DNA of 64,000 nucleotides from positions 2,957,280-3,021,279 of the forward strand of contig CBDCMS010000003.1 of NCBI GenBank assembly GCA_965219005.1. The letters run 5' to 3'. The translations under genes and the position numbers were made by a program. The stretch comes from CAUZIZ01 sp965219005 (lineage in GTDB: Bacteria; Acidobacteriota; UBA6911; RPQK01; JAJDTT01). Below, piece by piece: positions 17,967 to 27,294 of this stretch (positions are counted from its first letter, which is position 1; every line of letters starts with the position of its first letter). The notes below the pieces were generated by a model that saw only the letters and a program-made list of their open reading frames with translations, was not told the DNA's origin and ran no database searches.

Positions 17967-18055
17967 TAATGCTTGACAAAACCAACACAGTCGCTGGGCT
18001 GGAATGCGCAATCCCGTTGGGATTGACCTCACTTGGTCTGCGACGCTCAAGGCCT

Positions 18056-18110
18056 CAACCCCTTGGGCGAAGGCCCCTGAAACCCATTGCCTGGGGGTTG
18101 TGGCTTTTTT
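18056..18110 (+). terminator. rho-independent terminator candidate after the IS110 gene
   Basis: caacccc (18056-18062) can pair with ggggttg (18094-18100), with an internal loop region, and is followed within three bases by a run of six T. It lies between the convergent IS110 and permease genes. The loop is long, so confidence is moderate. The rest of 17967-18270 holds a small palindrome (aatccc/gggatt near 18010) and no gene. Confidence 0.45.
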
Positions 18111-18270
18111 CTCCTGCGTTCCGAACTTGACTCAAAAGTTACGAAGAACTTCAGACAAACGTAGTTAGCCCCGCCACCGGCAGGCTAGCAGAAAGAACTG
18201 ACTTCCTACTGTCTATTGCAATGGATGGCAGGACTCTGTAGGCACAGAAGCAGGTCGCCCTGGAGGGTGA

Positions 18271-19506
18271 TCACTCGTACCGGAGGGCCTCGATGGGAGA
18301 AATCAAGGCCGCCTTCCGAGCTGGATAGATGCCGAAGATCAGTCCCACTGATCCCGAAACTCCGACTCCCAGCAGAATGGAGGTTGCCGAGATGATGGTT
18401 GGCCATCCGGCATAGGCAGAAACGCTTTGGGATATGGCATAGCCCAAAAGGATCCCCAGCACCGCTCCAGTCAGACTGATTGCAATAGCTTCCAGCAGGA
18501 ATTGACGGCTGATGTCGCGCCGGCGGGCGCCTACTGCTCTCCTCAGGCCGATCTCATTGGTGCGTTCCAGGACCGAGGCCAGCATGATGTTCATGATGCC
18601 GATGCCTCCCACCAGGAGCGAGATCGAGGCGATCGCACCCATCACCAGGTTGAAGATGCGCTGGGTCTGGCGGCTTTGCTGCAGAAGCCTCTCCGGAACC
18701 ACCATGGAGAAGTCATCGATCTGGTTGTGCATGCTACCCATCATGCTGGAGATGAGTGCTGCCTGTTCCGGTAGGTCGGCCCCTTCGGGAATCTGAACCA
18801 CGATCTCATCCAGTTCGTCCTCCACCGGATCGAGCTCGAACTTGCTCAACAGAGTCTCCAATGGGATGTAGATGTCGTTGTTGACACTGTCGATCTTGAC
18901 GCCCTCGAACTCGTTCTCATCGATCGCCTGGTCTGCCAGCACGCCGATGACGGTAAACCAGAGCTGGTTGATCTTAACCTGTTCTCCCAGGGCCTGGTTC
19001 AGGCCAAAAAGTTTTCGGCGGGCCACCGTTCCAAGGACGCACACCTGCTGCAGTGCAAGGCCATCCAGCGGAAGGAAGAAGGAGCCTTCGCGGATTTCCA
19101 GGTTGTTGGTGTGGGGATAGTAGGCTTCGACGCCGAAGACCTTCGAATCACTCTTTCCCAGCGAGGAGGCGATCTGATAGGTCTTGATCTGCCGCTTTGC
19201 CACGAACTCGGTGCCTTTGGGAAGAGCCTTTCCGAGAGCGTCCAGGTCTTGTAGCGATAAGCCTGGAGAATCCTGCCGAATGATCTTCATCTCCTCGGAC
19301 TCGAAGTCCTTGGCACCGACGATGATGTTTCTGAGTCCCATTTTCTGGATCAGAGACAAGGCTTCGCTCTCGGCGCCAGCTCCGATGGAGAGCATCGACA
19401 ACACAGCCGCCACTCCAAAGATCATCCCAAGCATCGTCAGGACGGTTCGAAGTTTATGGAGGACCAGGTTGAAGAAGGCGATCCTTATCGATTCGGTGAG
19501 AAACAT
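18271..19506 (-). CDS. MacB/FtsX-type ABC transporter permease
   Basis: A 411-residue inner-membrane protein. One N-terminal TM helix (LRTVLTMLGMIFGVAAVLSM) is followed by a large periplasmic MacB_PCD domain (residues about 45-265) and three C-terminal helices of the FtsX domain (LVMGAIASISLLVGGIGIMN, NEIGLRRAVGARRRDI). MacB proteins normally carry a fused ATPase; this one does not, and no ATP-binding protein gene is adjacent. It is the last gene of a minus-strand operon, 3 bp after the adaptor gene. Probably part of a tripartite exporter with the adaptors and the divergent TolC. Confidence 0.88.
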   Translation of the reverse strand: MFLTESIRIAFFNLVLHKLRTVLTMLGMIFGVAAVLSMLSIGAGAESEALSLIQKMGLRNIIVGAKDFESEEMKIIRQDSPGLSLQDLDALGKALPKGTEFVAKRQIKTYQIASSLGKSDSKVFGVEAYYPHTNNLEIREGSFFLPLDGLALQQVCVLGTVARRKLFGLNQALGEQVKINQLWFTVIGVLADQAIDENEFEGVKIDSVNNDIYIPLETLLSKFELDPVEDELDEIVVQIPEGADLPEQAALISSMMGSMHNQIDDFSMVVPERLLQQSRQTQRIFNLVMGAIASISLLVGGIGIMNIMLASVLERTNEIGLRRAVGARRRDISRQFLLEAIAISLTGAVLGILLGYAISQSVSAYAGWPTIISATSILLGVGVSGSVGLIFGIYPARKAALISPIEALRYE

Positions 19507-19509
19507 CGG

Positions 19510-20814
19510 CTAGAAAAAGGCGAAACGTCGTCGCTGGGTTGCTGCACTGGGTACGCTGAAGTCGGGCAGATGCAGGCTCTCATCCTCGTAGGGATGACGC
19601 AGGCACACTTCCGCGCCCTCCGAGAGGCCCGCTACAACGTAGAATCCGTGGTCGCTGTCCAGGATGTTGATCTCCTTTTCGACGTACCCTTTGTTCTCAC
19701 GGAGAAAGACGATGAAGGTGTCCTCCTTCTTGACCACGGCGCTCTTGGGAAGAACCAGGGCGTCTGGCTGATGCCCCACCTCGATCAGCGCCGTGACCTT
19801 CATGCCTGGTTTCAGCCTGCCCAGGGTTTCCGGTGCCACGTCCAGACTCACCTCGCAGCTGAAGTACTTTCTTGGGTCTTCTTTGTCACGTTGTTTCGCG
19901 ATCTTGTCCACCTTCTCGATCGTGCCCTCAAAGATCTCTCGTGGAAACGCTTCGAGGCGCACCTGGACTTTCTTGCCCTTCTTGACACCCCTTATGTGGT
20001 TCTCCACTACGTCGATTTTTCCTCGAAAGCTGTTCACGTCCGCGATCTCGACTAAAGGTATACCCGGCCAGACCTCGCTTCCAATGCTGGGGGTAAAGAA
20101 CCAGAATCGCTGATGCAGGACGACCCCGCCGACGGGGGCCTTCAGCTCCAGAGAAGAAAGCGTTTCCTCGGCCAGTTTCATCTCAGTCTGAGCCTTGGTC
20201 TGGTCAACCTTCAACATTCTCAAATCCGCTTGCGAAAGGTCCGCCTGAATCGTCCCCTTCTCCTCAGAAGTCAGCTTCCTATAGCGCGCCAGGGCGGCAC
20301 TCATGATGGATTCCTGGATCTCCCAACGGGAGAAGATATCCTCATCCTTTCGGATCTGATTGGTGGTGTATCCCAGTTCCAGCTGGGCGGCCTCCAAATC
20401 CTGTGCCAAAGACTGCTGTTGACCGATGGCCTGAGTATTCGACTTTTCAATGAGGTGGTCTTGAGCACTGAATGCATTCTGGCTCTTCTCCAGGGCCATC
20501 AAGGCGTCTGACTGATCGAAGGCAACCAGCAGCTCACCAGGTTCCACAATCTTGCCCTCGTCGACGAGCCAGGCAATCTTGAGTGCGCCGGTGCGAACCC
20601 TGGGAGCAGACATCGGAGTCATTTGCAGGCCTGTCAACTCGCCATCCCCTTTGACCAGAATGCTGTAGTCCTGACGTTGAAGCTTGAGGACGGGAAGTGG
20701 ATCTTCTTCCACCGGGGACAGGTAGGATGAGAGCCAGTCGTCCGGGACGCTTCCGAAATAGAAGCCGGCAAAAACCAACGCAACAATCGTTAAAATGACC
20801 AGGATTCTAGACAT
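19510..20814 (-). CDS. HlyD/MacA-like periplasmic adaptor
   Basis: A 434-residue membrane-fusion protein anchored by an N-terminal helix (ILVILTIVALVFAGFYFG). The biotinyl/lipoyl-like half motifs are VDEGKIVEPGELLVAFD and LKAPVGGVVLHQRF, separated by a coiled-coil hairpin (about residues 105-220). The beta-barrel and proximal domains follow (VRLEAFPREIFEGTIEKV, LKPGMKVTALIEV). It would link the inner-membrane permease to an outer-membrane channel. It sits between the tandem adaptor gene (49 bp upstream) and the permease (3 bp downstream), indicating one operon. Confidence 0.88.
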   Translation of the reverse strand: MSRILVILTIVALVFAGFYFGSVPDDWLSSYLSPVEEDPLPVLKLQRQDYSILVKGDGELTGLQMTPMSAPRVRTGALKIAWLVDEGKIVEPGELLVAFDQSDALMALEKSQNAFSAQDHLIEKSNTQAIGQQQSLAQDLEAAQLELGYTTNQIRKDEDIFSRWEIQESIMSAALARYRKLTSEEKGTIQADLSQADLRMLKVDQTKAQTEMKLAEETLSSLELKAPVGGVVLHQRFWFFTPSIGSEVWPGIPLVEIADVNSFRGKIDVVENHIRGVKKGKKVQVRLEAFPREIFEGTIEKVDKIAKQRDKEDPRKYFSCEVSLDVAPETLGRLKPGMKVTALIEVGHQPDALVLPKSAVVKKEDTFIVFLRENKGYVEKEINILDSDHGFYVVAGLSEGAEVCLRHPYEDESLHLPDFSVPSAATQRRRFAFF

Positions 20815-20863
20815 GGATGCTAGCCAGCTCCGTACCGCCGGAAACGGTGTCGCAGGGGGTATC

Positions 20864-23200
20864 TCACGTTCCGGAGACGCCGGAGACCTCGTCCCCTTCT
20901 ACCAGACCACTCTTTATCAATGCCACAACGCCGTTGTTCTGGCCCAGCTCGACTTCTCGCCGGACCGGTCCTTCTTTCCCTTTCACCCAGACGTAGGATT
21001 TGCCTCCCTCATTCTTGATAGCCGAAAGCGGCACAGCCAGGGCACCTTCGAATCGGTCGATCACAACCTGGAGTCGCGCCGCCATTCCCGGCCGCATTCG
21101 TTCCAGATCCACCTGGTCCAGCTCAACCGTTACCTCCAGCACCTTCACAGGACGGTCGAAGCTGGCCTTTTGGAACAGATTAGCCATCTTGGAAATCTCG
21201 CCACGGAAGGTCTGATCTGGGATCCCATCGAAGTTCACGGTCACCTCTTGACCCAGACGGATCCTGCCCGCGTCGATCTCCGCGACACGAGCCGCCACCT
21301 TGAGAGATTTCAGGTCTGGGAGAGTCATGATCGTGTCCCTTCTGTAGACGTCGTCACCAACGCGCTTTTTCTGACCCTGCCAGTTGACCTCGAACAGGAC
21401 CGTCCCAGCCATCGGAGCTTTCAACGTCGTCGCCTCAATCGCCTTCTTGTTATCGTCGATTCGACGCTGGTACAGCTGCTGCGCATCCTTGAGTACCTGC
21501 AACTGCAAGCGGATGGCTTCGGCTTCTGCGATACGCCCTTGCTCGAGCAGTTCGACTCGTTTCCGGGACAAGACCGCTTCATGCTCAGCCTTTCTGACCT
21601 GGAGTATCGACTGGAATTCACGTGCCTGACGCAGCTTGTTCTCCGCTTTCTCCTTGTTGGCCTGAGCCTCCTCCAACTTGAGATTCAGATCCTTTGTCTT
21701 GAGCTCGAGGGAGGATTTAGTTTTCGCGTATTCCTCTTGAGATTTCTGTAGGTTGGCCATCTCCTCCCGGAGTTTTTTCTGGATCTCGGTGGGATCGAAT
21801 CTCAGCAAGATGTCGCCCTTGCTGACGTCGGAGCCTTCGGGAATCATGTGAACGATCTTGAATCGGTAGTGGTTCTTGAGTGAGGGGGGGGTGATGTATA
21901 CGGCCTTTTCAGCCTTGAGGACCCCGTTCCCGCTGACGGAAAAAACGAGATCTTCGTTCTTCAAACGTATCCAGTTCGGTTCTGTCTGACTTTGCTCGGA
22001 TCCAGCCGATACGAGCACAAGCCGTTGTCCCGGCTCCAATTGTCCTCGGATAACGGCCCGGCTGCCGTTGAGATCAAGAAGCTGGACAGGAACCCGTTCC
22101 GAATCCTCCTTGAGGGCATAGATTTCACCTCCGGCCCCCAGGTGCAGAGCTGTTCTCGGTACGGTGAGAGCCTCCTCCGTCTCTATCGGAACGAGAACTC
22201 TAGCCGTCATCTCCGGCCTCATGATGCTGAGGTCGGTCTCGGTGAGCTCGACGTCGATTATGAAACTCTTTCTTCGGGATTCCGGATTCTTTGCCTTCGC
22301 TGCTTCGGGAAGTTCGAGTAGACGACCTGGGAAGGTGCGATTGGGGTAGGCATCCAGGGTCACCTCGGCCGTCATCCCCATCTTGAGCAGGCTGAAATCA
22401 ACGTCGTGGACGTCTGTCTCGACCAGCAGTTCCTGCATGTTCGGCAGTTTCAGGACGGGGAAGCCATGATAGACGGTGTCTCCCACCTGCAGTTTCCGGT
22501 TTTGCTGTGGGTGGAACGCGTGAATCACCAGACCCGAGGTGGGTGCCCGTACCGTCAAACGCTTGAGCGCGGTCATGAGTCGCTTCAGATCCAGGTCCTG
22601 ACGCTCGTACTCCAGCCTCAGAACCTCCAGGTCTGCCTTTGCGGTCTGTTCCTGGATTAACAAGCGGTCTTCGGCCCTTTCCAGGTCAATCCGGGCTTTC
22701 GAGTAGGTGTACTGGTGTTCTTCCGCCTCTTCCCGCGGGATGAGGGTGGGGTCGATCTCTGCATCCACCTCGGCTACTTTCAGTGCCTTCTCCTTGGTGG
22801 CATGCTCCAGCAATTGGTCCTGACGTTGCGACTCAATTTCGGCTTCCTTTTGCGCGATCTTGATGCGGGATTGCTCCCGTTCCTGCTCCAGATCGAGACG
22901 GCTCGAGTCCACAGACGACGTATCAAACTGGAGCAGTAGATCCCCGGGTTCGACTCTGGATCCCTCGGGTGCCATGTAGGTGATCGCGAACTCCCAATGC
23001 CGGGGGATCCTGGGCACCGAAACGATCATCGACCGCTTGGCCCTCAACTCGCCGGTGAGCATGAGATGCTTGGTGAACGTACCCCTTTCAACCCGAATCG
23101 ACCCGCTTGAAGAATCCACCTCGGCTGCCCACATCGGCTGCAGGCCGATCCACAGAATCGCAGCGAACAAACGCATGCCGGAATGTCCAGGTGGCTTCAC
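20864..23200 (-). CDS. tandem-duplicated membrane-fusion (HlyD-like) protein
   Basis: A 778-residue exported protein with two complete adaptor modules in one chain. It starts at GTG 23200 after a gagggggg ribosome site and has a signal peptide (LFAAILWIGLQPMWA). Module 1 (about 30-395) has PEGSRVEPGDLLLQFD, a coiled coil (about 110-205), VRAPTSGLVIHAF and the barrel segment LDAYPNRTFPGRLL. Module 2 (about 405-775) repeats the plan with PEGSDVSKGDILLRFD, a longer coiled coil (about 470-615), LKAPMAGTVLFEV and FDGIPDQTFRGEI. Single-module adaptors are usually 350-450 residues. It is the first gene of the efflux operon. Confidence 0.85.
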   Translation of the reverse strand: MKPPGHSGMRLFAAILWIGLQPMWAAEVDSSSGSIRVERGTFTKHLMLTGELRAKRSMIVSVPRIPRHWEFAITYMAPEGSRVEPGDLLLQFDTSSVDSSRLDLEQEREQSRIKIAQKEAEIESQRQDQLLEHATKEKALKVAEVDAEIDPTLIPREEAEEHQYTYSKARIDLERAEDRLLIQEQTAKADLEVLRLEYERQDLDLKRLMTALKRLTVRAPTSGLVIHAFHPQQNRKLQVGDTVYHGFPVLKLPNMQELLVETDVHDVDFSLLKMGMTAEVTLDAYPNRTFPGRLLELPEAAKAKNPESRRKSFIIDVELTETDLSIMRPEMTARVLVPIETEEALTVPRTALHLGAGGEIYALKEDSERVPVQLLDLNGSRAVIRGQLEPGQRLVLVSAGSEQSQTEPNWIRLKNEDLVFSVSGNGVLKAEKAVYITPPSLKNHYRFKIVHMIPEGSDVSKGDILLRFDPTEIQKKLREEMANLQKSQEEYAKTKSSLELKTKDLNLKLEEAQANKEKAENKLRQAREFQSILQVRKAEHEAVLSRKRVELLEQGRIAEAEAIRLQLQVLKDAQQLYQRRIDDNKKAIEATTLKAPMAGTVLFEVNWQGQKKRVGDDVYRRDTIMTLPDLKSLKVAARVAEIDAGRIRLGQEVTVNFDGIPDQTFRGEISKMANLFQKASFDRPVKVLEVTVELDQVDLERMRPGMAARLQVVIDRFEGALAVPLSAIKNEGGKSYVWVKGKEGPVRREVELGQNNGVVALIKSGLVEGDEVSGVSGT

Positions 23201-23468
23201 GTTTGACCCCCCTCAGGAGAGAATAACTGCAATCATTGTACGAAATTATTCGTTATAAAAGAAATAGGGCCATGCTGCCAACCGGAGATGCTAGCGAAGC
23301 GCCGAAAGTTGACAACATATCCCAAGTCCCCTCGGGAGATATCAATGGACTTGGCCGGAATCACATGTAGCTCAGGGCCTAGTCTTTCTACGTTTCCATC
23401 GCTTGAGAGGTATCGTTTTTCTTCCAGGCAACCTCTTAGTCCAGAAACCTGTAACCAAGGAGTCCACC
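23201..23468. other. divergent promoter region of the efflux locus
   Basis: This separates the minus-strand efflux operon from the plus-strand TolC gene. An AT-rich patch at about 23235-23262 (cgaaattattcgttataaa) stands out and could contain promoter or operator sequence. No further structure was recognised. The open frame upstream of the TolC ATG is not supported as coding. Confidence 0.35.
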
Positions 23469-25145
23469 ATGAAGAAGCCGATCGGCAATCTCGCACTCGC
23501 TCTGCTGTTGCCAGTGATCTTTACCGGCCCTCTTTGCTGGGGACAGGTCCCACGCGGACCCGATTCGGCAGCGGAGGATCCCGAAGAAGAGTTCGCTGAG
23601 AGTCTTCCCTATGTTGACCAGGTTCGGCGCCAGGGAGGGTTTCTCGAGCTGGGGATCAAGGATGCGGTCAGACGGGCCCTCAGCAACAACCTCGAGATTG
23701 CGATCGAGGACTACAACGAGGGGATTACTCGAGAGCTCATCACGTCGACAAAGGGTTTCTACGATCCCGAGTTCAGCTTCGGTGCTCGTTGGGGTTCGAG
23801 TGAGCTCCCCGCCATCAGCATCCTGGATGCGGGCCGCGGTATCACTTCCTCTAGCTCGAACAGCCTGAGCCTGACCACCTCGCTTAGCCAGCAGGTTCCA
23901 GGTGGTGGTGCCTTCGAGCTTCAGTTCGACAACAGCCGGAGATCAAGCAACAGTCTTTTCTCCACGATCAATCCCAACTATTGGTCGACCTCGGACTTCT
24001 CTTTCACGCAGCCCTTGTGGCGGGGTTTTCTCAAGACTCAAACCGAGCGCCAGTTGAAGCTCCACAACCTCGATCGTCGAATCAACGATGGTCAGTTCAA
24101 GGAGAGAGTCACGGGTATCATCCAGCAGGTCCAGGAACAGTACTGGGAGTTGGTCTCCGCCATCAACGACCATGAGACTCGGCGACAGTCCCGAGAACTA
24201 GCGATCCTGCAGCACCGGAACAACAAGAAGCGAGTTGACATCGGAATCCTGGCTCCCATCGAGGTGAGCCGCTCCCGCACCGAGGTCTCGACCCGAGAGA
24301 AGACCGTCATCCAGTCAGAAGTCCAGATCATCATTTACCAGAACGCCCTCAAGCGGTTGCTGGCACCAGATCCCAGTGCGTCGACGTGGAGCCTGACACT
24401 GATCCCCACCGACCGACCCGAGGTTCGAGATGTGGAGATGAGGTTGAAGGACGCGATTCAGAATGCTTTCGCGAGCCGACCCGAGCTGGAGCGAATCCGC
24501 GTCGAGTTGGAGAAAAACCAAGTCAACTACGATTTCTACAAGAAGGAGGGGAAGCCCAGGGTCAACCTTCGCGCTAACATCGGCTCTAGGGGTACCGCGG
24601 GGCAGACCTTCCGGAATGTCGACTTTTTTGGGGCTTCCACCCGAGAGGCTGATCCCGATCATCCCTTCTCAGGTAATCTCGGAAACTCTATCTCTCAGGC
24701 GTTTGGTTTTGATTTCATTGACTACGGCGTAAGCGTGGAGGTGACCATTCCCTTGCGCAATCGAGTCAATGAGGGCGAGCTGGCAAGAACCGCCATCGCG
24801 GAACGTCAGCTGCGCAGTCGACTCAAGAGTCAGCAGATGTTGATCGTCGAGGAGGTCCGCAACGCCTTTGAAAGCATCACGACCCAGAAGAAGCAGCTGG
24901 AGGTAGCTCGCATGGCGCTCAAGCTTTCCGGGGAGCAGCTGGATCTCGAGACCCGTCGCTTTGAGGCTGGATTGTCCAACAACTTCGAACTCTTGACCTA
25001 TCAGCGGGACCTGGCGGAGGCCCAGGTTCAGGAGTTGAGGGCTCAAATAGACTATCAGTTGGCAGTGATGCATCTCCGAAAGGCGATGAACACGATCGTC
25101 AGCGACAGCGATATCGTGCTTGCCCGAGGTCAGAATAGCGGCTGA
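23469..25145 (+). CDS. TolC-family outer-membrane efflux protein
   Basis: A 558-residue protein. The start is the ATG at 23469, after aaggag and before a signal peptide (IGNLALALLLPVIFTGPLCWG). Two OEP repeats are visible: residues about 55-270 (LGIKDAVRRALSNNLEIAI, KGFYDPEFSFGARW, TQPLWRGFLKTQTERQ) and about 300-545 (LKDAIQNAFASRPELERIRV, YGVSVEVTIPLRNRVNEGEL, RRFEAGLSNNFELLTYQRDL). The closing pattern of paired helices is normal. Divergent from the adaptor/permease operon, it is presumably the outer-membrane exit duct of that system. Confidence 0.9.
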   Translation: MKKPIGNLALALLLPVIFTGPLCWGQVPRGPDSAAEDPEEEFAESLPYVDQVRRQGGFLELGIKDAVRRALSNNLEIAIEDYNEGITRELITSTKGFYDPEFSFGARWGSSELPAISILDAGRGITSSSSNSLSLTTSLSQQVPGGGAFELQFDNSRRSSNSLFSTINPNYWSTSDFSFTQPLWRGFLKTQTERQLKLHNLDRRINDGQFKERVTGIIQQVQEQYWELVSAINDHETRRQSRELAILQHRNNKKRVDIGILAPIEVSRSRTEVSTREKTVIQSEVQIIIYQNALKRLLAPDPSASTWSLTLIPTDRPEVRDVEMRLKDAIQNAFASRPELERIRVELEKNQVNYDFYKKEGKPRVNLRANIGSRGTAGQTFRNVDFFGASTREADPDHPFSGNLGNSISQAFGFDFIDYGVSVEVTIPLRNRVNEGELARTAIAERQLRSRLKSQQMLIVEEVRNAFESITTQKKQLEVARMALKLSGEQLDLETRRFEAGLSNNFELLTYQRDLAEAQVQELRAQIDYQLAVMHLRKAMNTIVSDSDIVLARGQNSG

Positions 25146-25371
25146 TGGGAATGAACTCAGTCCTATCAAGAATAGCATTGAACTTTTTCGGCTTTTACCT
25201 CGTTGACACCTGCAGATGCAAAACGAGCTTGGTGCTCCCTTCGAAAACGCTGCGCTTTGGGGGAGGGAAAGACTGCGAACGGGGTGACAGGAAAAGGGCC
25301 CTTGGGAGATCGTTCGGCGCCTGAGGGACGCAGCTCCCCAGACGCACTCCCATTTCGAGGTAGGCACCTAG
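25146..25371. other. intergenic leader of the sigma-factor operon
   Basis: 226 bp between the TolC stop and the TTG start of the sigma gene. A ttgaca hexamer lies at 25202-25207, but no convincing -10 box was found at the usual distance. No repeat or gene seen. Confidence 0.3.
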
Positions 25372-25506
25372 TTGGAAGAATCAGACGCCAGACTGGTTCG
25401 GCTTTGCTTGAGCAGAGATCCGCTGGCTTGGGAACAACTGGTTCGGACTCATGGTCGAAAGATCCTGAACATGGCTTATCGTTACACTGCAAACCATGCA
25501 GTAGCT
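25372..25506 (+). pseudogene. ECF sigma factor, 5' part broken by an IS4-family element
   Basis: Codons 1-45 start at TTG 25372, directly after an in-frame stop, with a gagg site ten bases upstream. They read EESDARLVRLCLSRDPLAW and KILNMAYRYTANHAVA, the start of sigma region 2. The frame ends at the insertion point. Joining 25506 to 26860 removes the element plus one 9 bp duplication and restores a continuous 189-residue sigma-70 family protein. Confidence 0.88.
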
Positions 25507-26850
25507 CACTAGTGTCCAATCATAAGTCAAATAGATTCAACTGGTTACATGAACCTCCCTGGTGATTCCTGTAATCGAAGCTGGTAAGTACTTGAATTAA
25601 TGGGGTTTTCTCGAAAACAGTCAGGCTGAGAATCTGTAGAGTTGTGTAGAGGCTCAGCTCCAATTTCAGGCGTTTTTTCAGGATGGCAACGAGGATATAC
25701 ACGGAGATGGCGATCCAGATCTGAGTTTTGACGGCGTTCGGAGAAGTCCCATAGAAGGCTTTGATGCGCAGGTGTTGCTTGATCCATTTGAAGAAAAGTT
25801 CCACGCGCCAGCGGCAACGGTACAGCTGGGCGACAGTGAGGGCAGTCAGGGAAAAGTTGTTGCTCAAGAAGACCAAGTGTTTTTGGGTCTCGGCGTCGTA
25901 GTAGCGGACTCGTCGGAGTTTGTCGGGGTACTTGTTGGCCGTGTAACGGCCGCTCAGGACCCCGGTTTGATCGCTTCTTAGCCCGATGCTCTTGTCGACA
26001 CGATGGGAGTACAGACGGCGGAAATTCAGGCGCTGGTGGGCACGAATGATGAAGAAACCGGAACTCTGGTGCAGCCGATAAAGACGTGCGAAATCGAGAT
26101 AGCCGCGATCCAGGATGTAAATGGAGCCGGGTTGGACCAGCAGATAGTCGAGGATATTGACGTCGTGAACCCGCCCCTCGGTGACCTCGACAAAGGTGGG
26201 GATGTTGCCACGTAAGTCGAGCAAAGTATGCAGTTTGATGGCTCCTTTGCGTTTGCGGAAGCGGGCCCAAGGGAACACCGAAAGACACAGATCGATGGTG
26301 GTGGAATCGAGCGCGTAGACCGTTTTTTCCAGTTCCACGGCAAAGGGCTCGCCTGCGTACAAAGTCCGTGCCTCTTGGATCAAGACTTGAGCGAAATCGG
26401 CATAAATGCGCCAATCCCGATTCTCGTTGGTATGGGCCAAAGAGCTGCGGGCCACGCGGCCTCGAATTCCCATGTGGTAGAGTCTGCCTGCAACCGAACC
26501 TAGCGTGGCTTCGATATCCCGCAGACTCTCGCGATAGGTCAGCTGGGCGAAGACCATACACAGCCACTGCTTCCAGCAGGAGAAGTCTTTTATCTTGTAA
26601 TCTCCTCGGTAGCGTTGAGCACAGAGTTGAAATTGATACCTGGGGACGCAATCCATCAGCTGGGCAAAGACGGTTCTGCGCATATCCATCTAGGCATCCT
26701 ATCGGCTTGCAGGCCACAGGATTGGAGAACCGGGTCGGCACCTGCCACAGTTTCATATCAAAAAGTATCGAAAAAATTGGATTTCGATGTTAAAACAATT
26801 CTTACCAGTAACTTAGAGTTGTGCGATAGAACAACGTTTGGACACTAGTG
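25507..26850 (-). mobile_element. IS4-family insertion sequence
   Basis: A 1344 bp element with 13 bp perfect terminal repeats (cactagtgtccaa at 25507 and its complement ending at 26850). It is flanked by a 9 bp direct repeat gcagtagct at 25498-25506 and 26851-26859. The single transposase gene is intact. The perfect duplication points to a recent insertion into the sigma-factor gene. Confidence 0.92.
25520..26689 (-). CDS. IS4-family DDE transposase
   Basis: A 389-residue transposase. The N-terminal DUF4372-like part (YQFQLCAQRYRGDYKIKDFS, then CWKQWLCMVFAQLTYRESLR) precedes the catalytic domain with Asp in YALDSTTIDL, Asp in YILDRGYLDF and Glu in the signature YRCRWRVELFFKWIK. That signature fits the IS4 family Y-(2)-R-(3)-E-(6)-K pattern exactly. 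Full length with no frameshift, so it is probably functional. The stop lies 13 bp inside the left end of the element. Confidence 0.95.
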   Translation of the reverse strand: MDMRRTVFAQLMDCVPRYQFQLCAQRYRGDYKIKDFSCWKQWLCMVFAQLTYRESLRDIEATLGSVAGRLYHMGIRGRVARSSLAHTNENRDWRIYADFAQVLIQEARTLYAGEPFAVELEKTVYALDSTTIDLCLSVFPWARFRKRKGAIKLHTLLDLRGNIPTFVEVTEGRVHDVNILDYLLVQPGSIYILDRGYLDFARLYRLHQSSGFFIIRAHQRLNFRRLYSHRVDKSIGLRSDQTGVLSGRYTANKYPDKLRRVRYYDAETQKHLVFLSNNFSLTALTVAQLYRCRWRVELFFKWIKQHLRIKAFYGTSPNAVKTQIWIAISVYILVAILKKRLKLELSLYTTLQILSLTVFEKTPLIQVLTSFDYRNHQGGSCNQLNLFDL

Positions 26851-26859
26851 GCAGTAGCT

Positions 26860-27294
26860 GAAGAACTCACGCAGGACATCTTCCTGAAGATCTACCAGAA
26901 ACTCTCCAGCTTTGCTCCTGGCCGCGGTTCCTTCCAGAGCTGGATTATGTCGGTAGGGCGCAACTACATCATTGATTATTGGCGTGCCCACAAACTCGAA
27001 AAGGAGATCGTTCCTCTGGAGGAACCCGGCCTGCCGGAAGTGAGATCGACTGGACTTCACCCCTTCGAAGCACTGCACACCAAGGAGAAAGGGAAACTAC
27101 TCGAGTCGGCGCTGGAGGAACTCCCGCTGGAGTTGAAGGAAGCGATCATTCTCCGAGACATCGAGGATCTGTCCTATCAGGAGATCACGGATCTCCTGAA
27201 GATCCCCGAGGGGACGGTCAAGTCGCGGATCAACCGTGGCCGAATCCGGCTTGCCGGGATTCTCAGGAAGAGGCAGGAACATGAACTGTTCTAG
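26860..27294 (+). pseudogene. ECF sigma factor, 3' part
   Basis: It continues sigma region 2 as EELTQDIFLKIYQKLSSF and FQSWIMSVGRNYIIDYWRAH, then region 4 as LPLELKEAIILRDIEDLSYQ and IPEGTVKSRINRGRIRLA, to the TAG at 27292. A GTG inside the element's right end (26848) could in principle restart translation, but region 2.1 would be missing. The following anti-sigma gene overlaps by 14 bp, showing the original operon. Confidence 0.88.

Noticed and set aside
25545..26756. 403-codon minus-strand frame in the IS4 element
   Set aside because: Out-of-frame shadow of the transposase, rich in Arg/Pro/Ser, with no DDE motifs.
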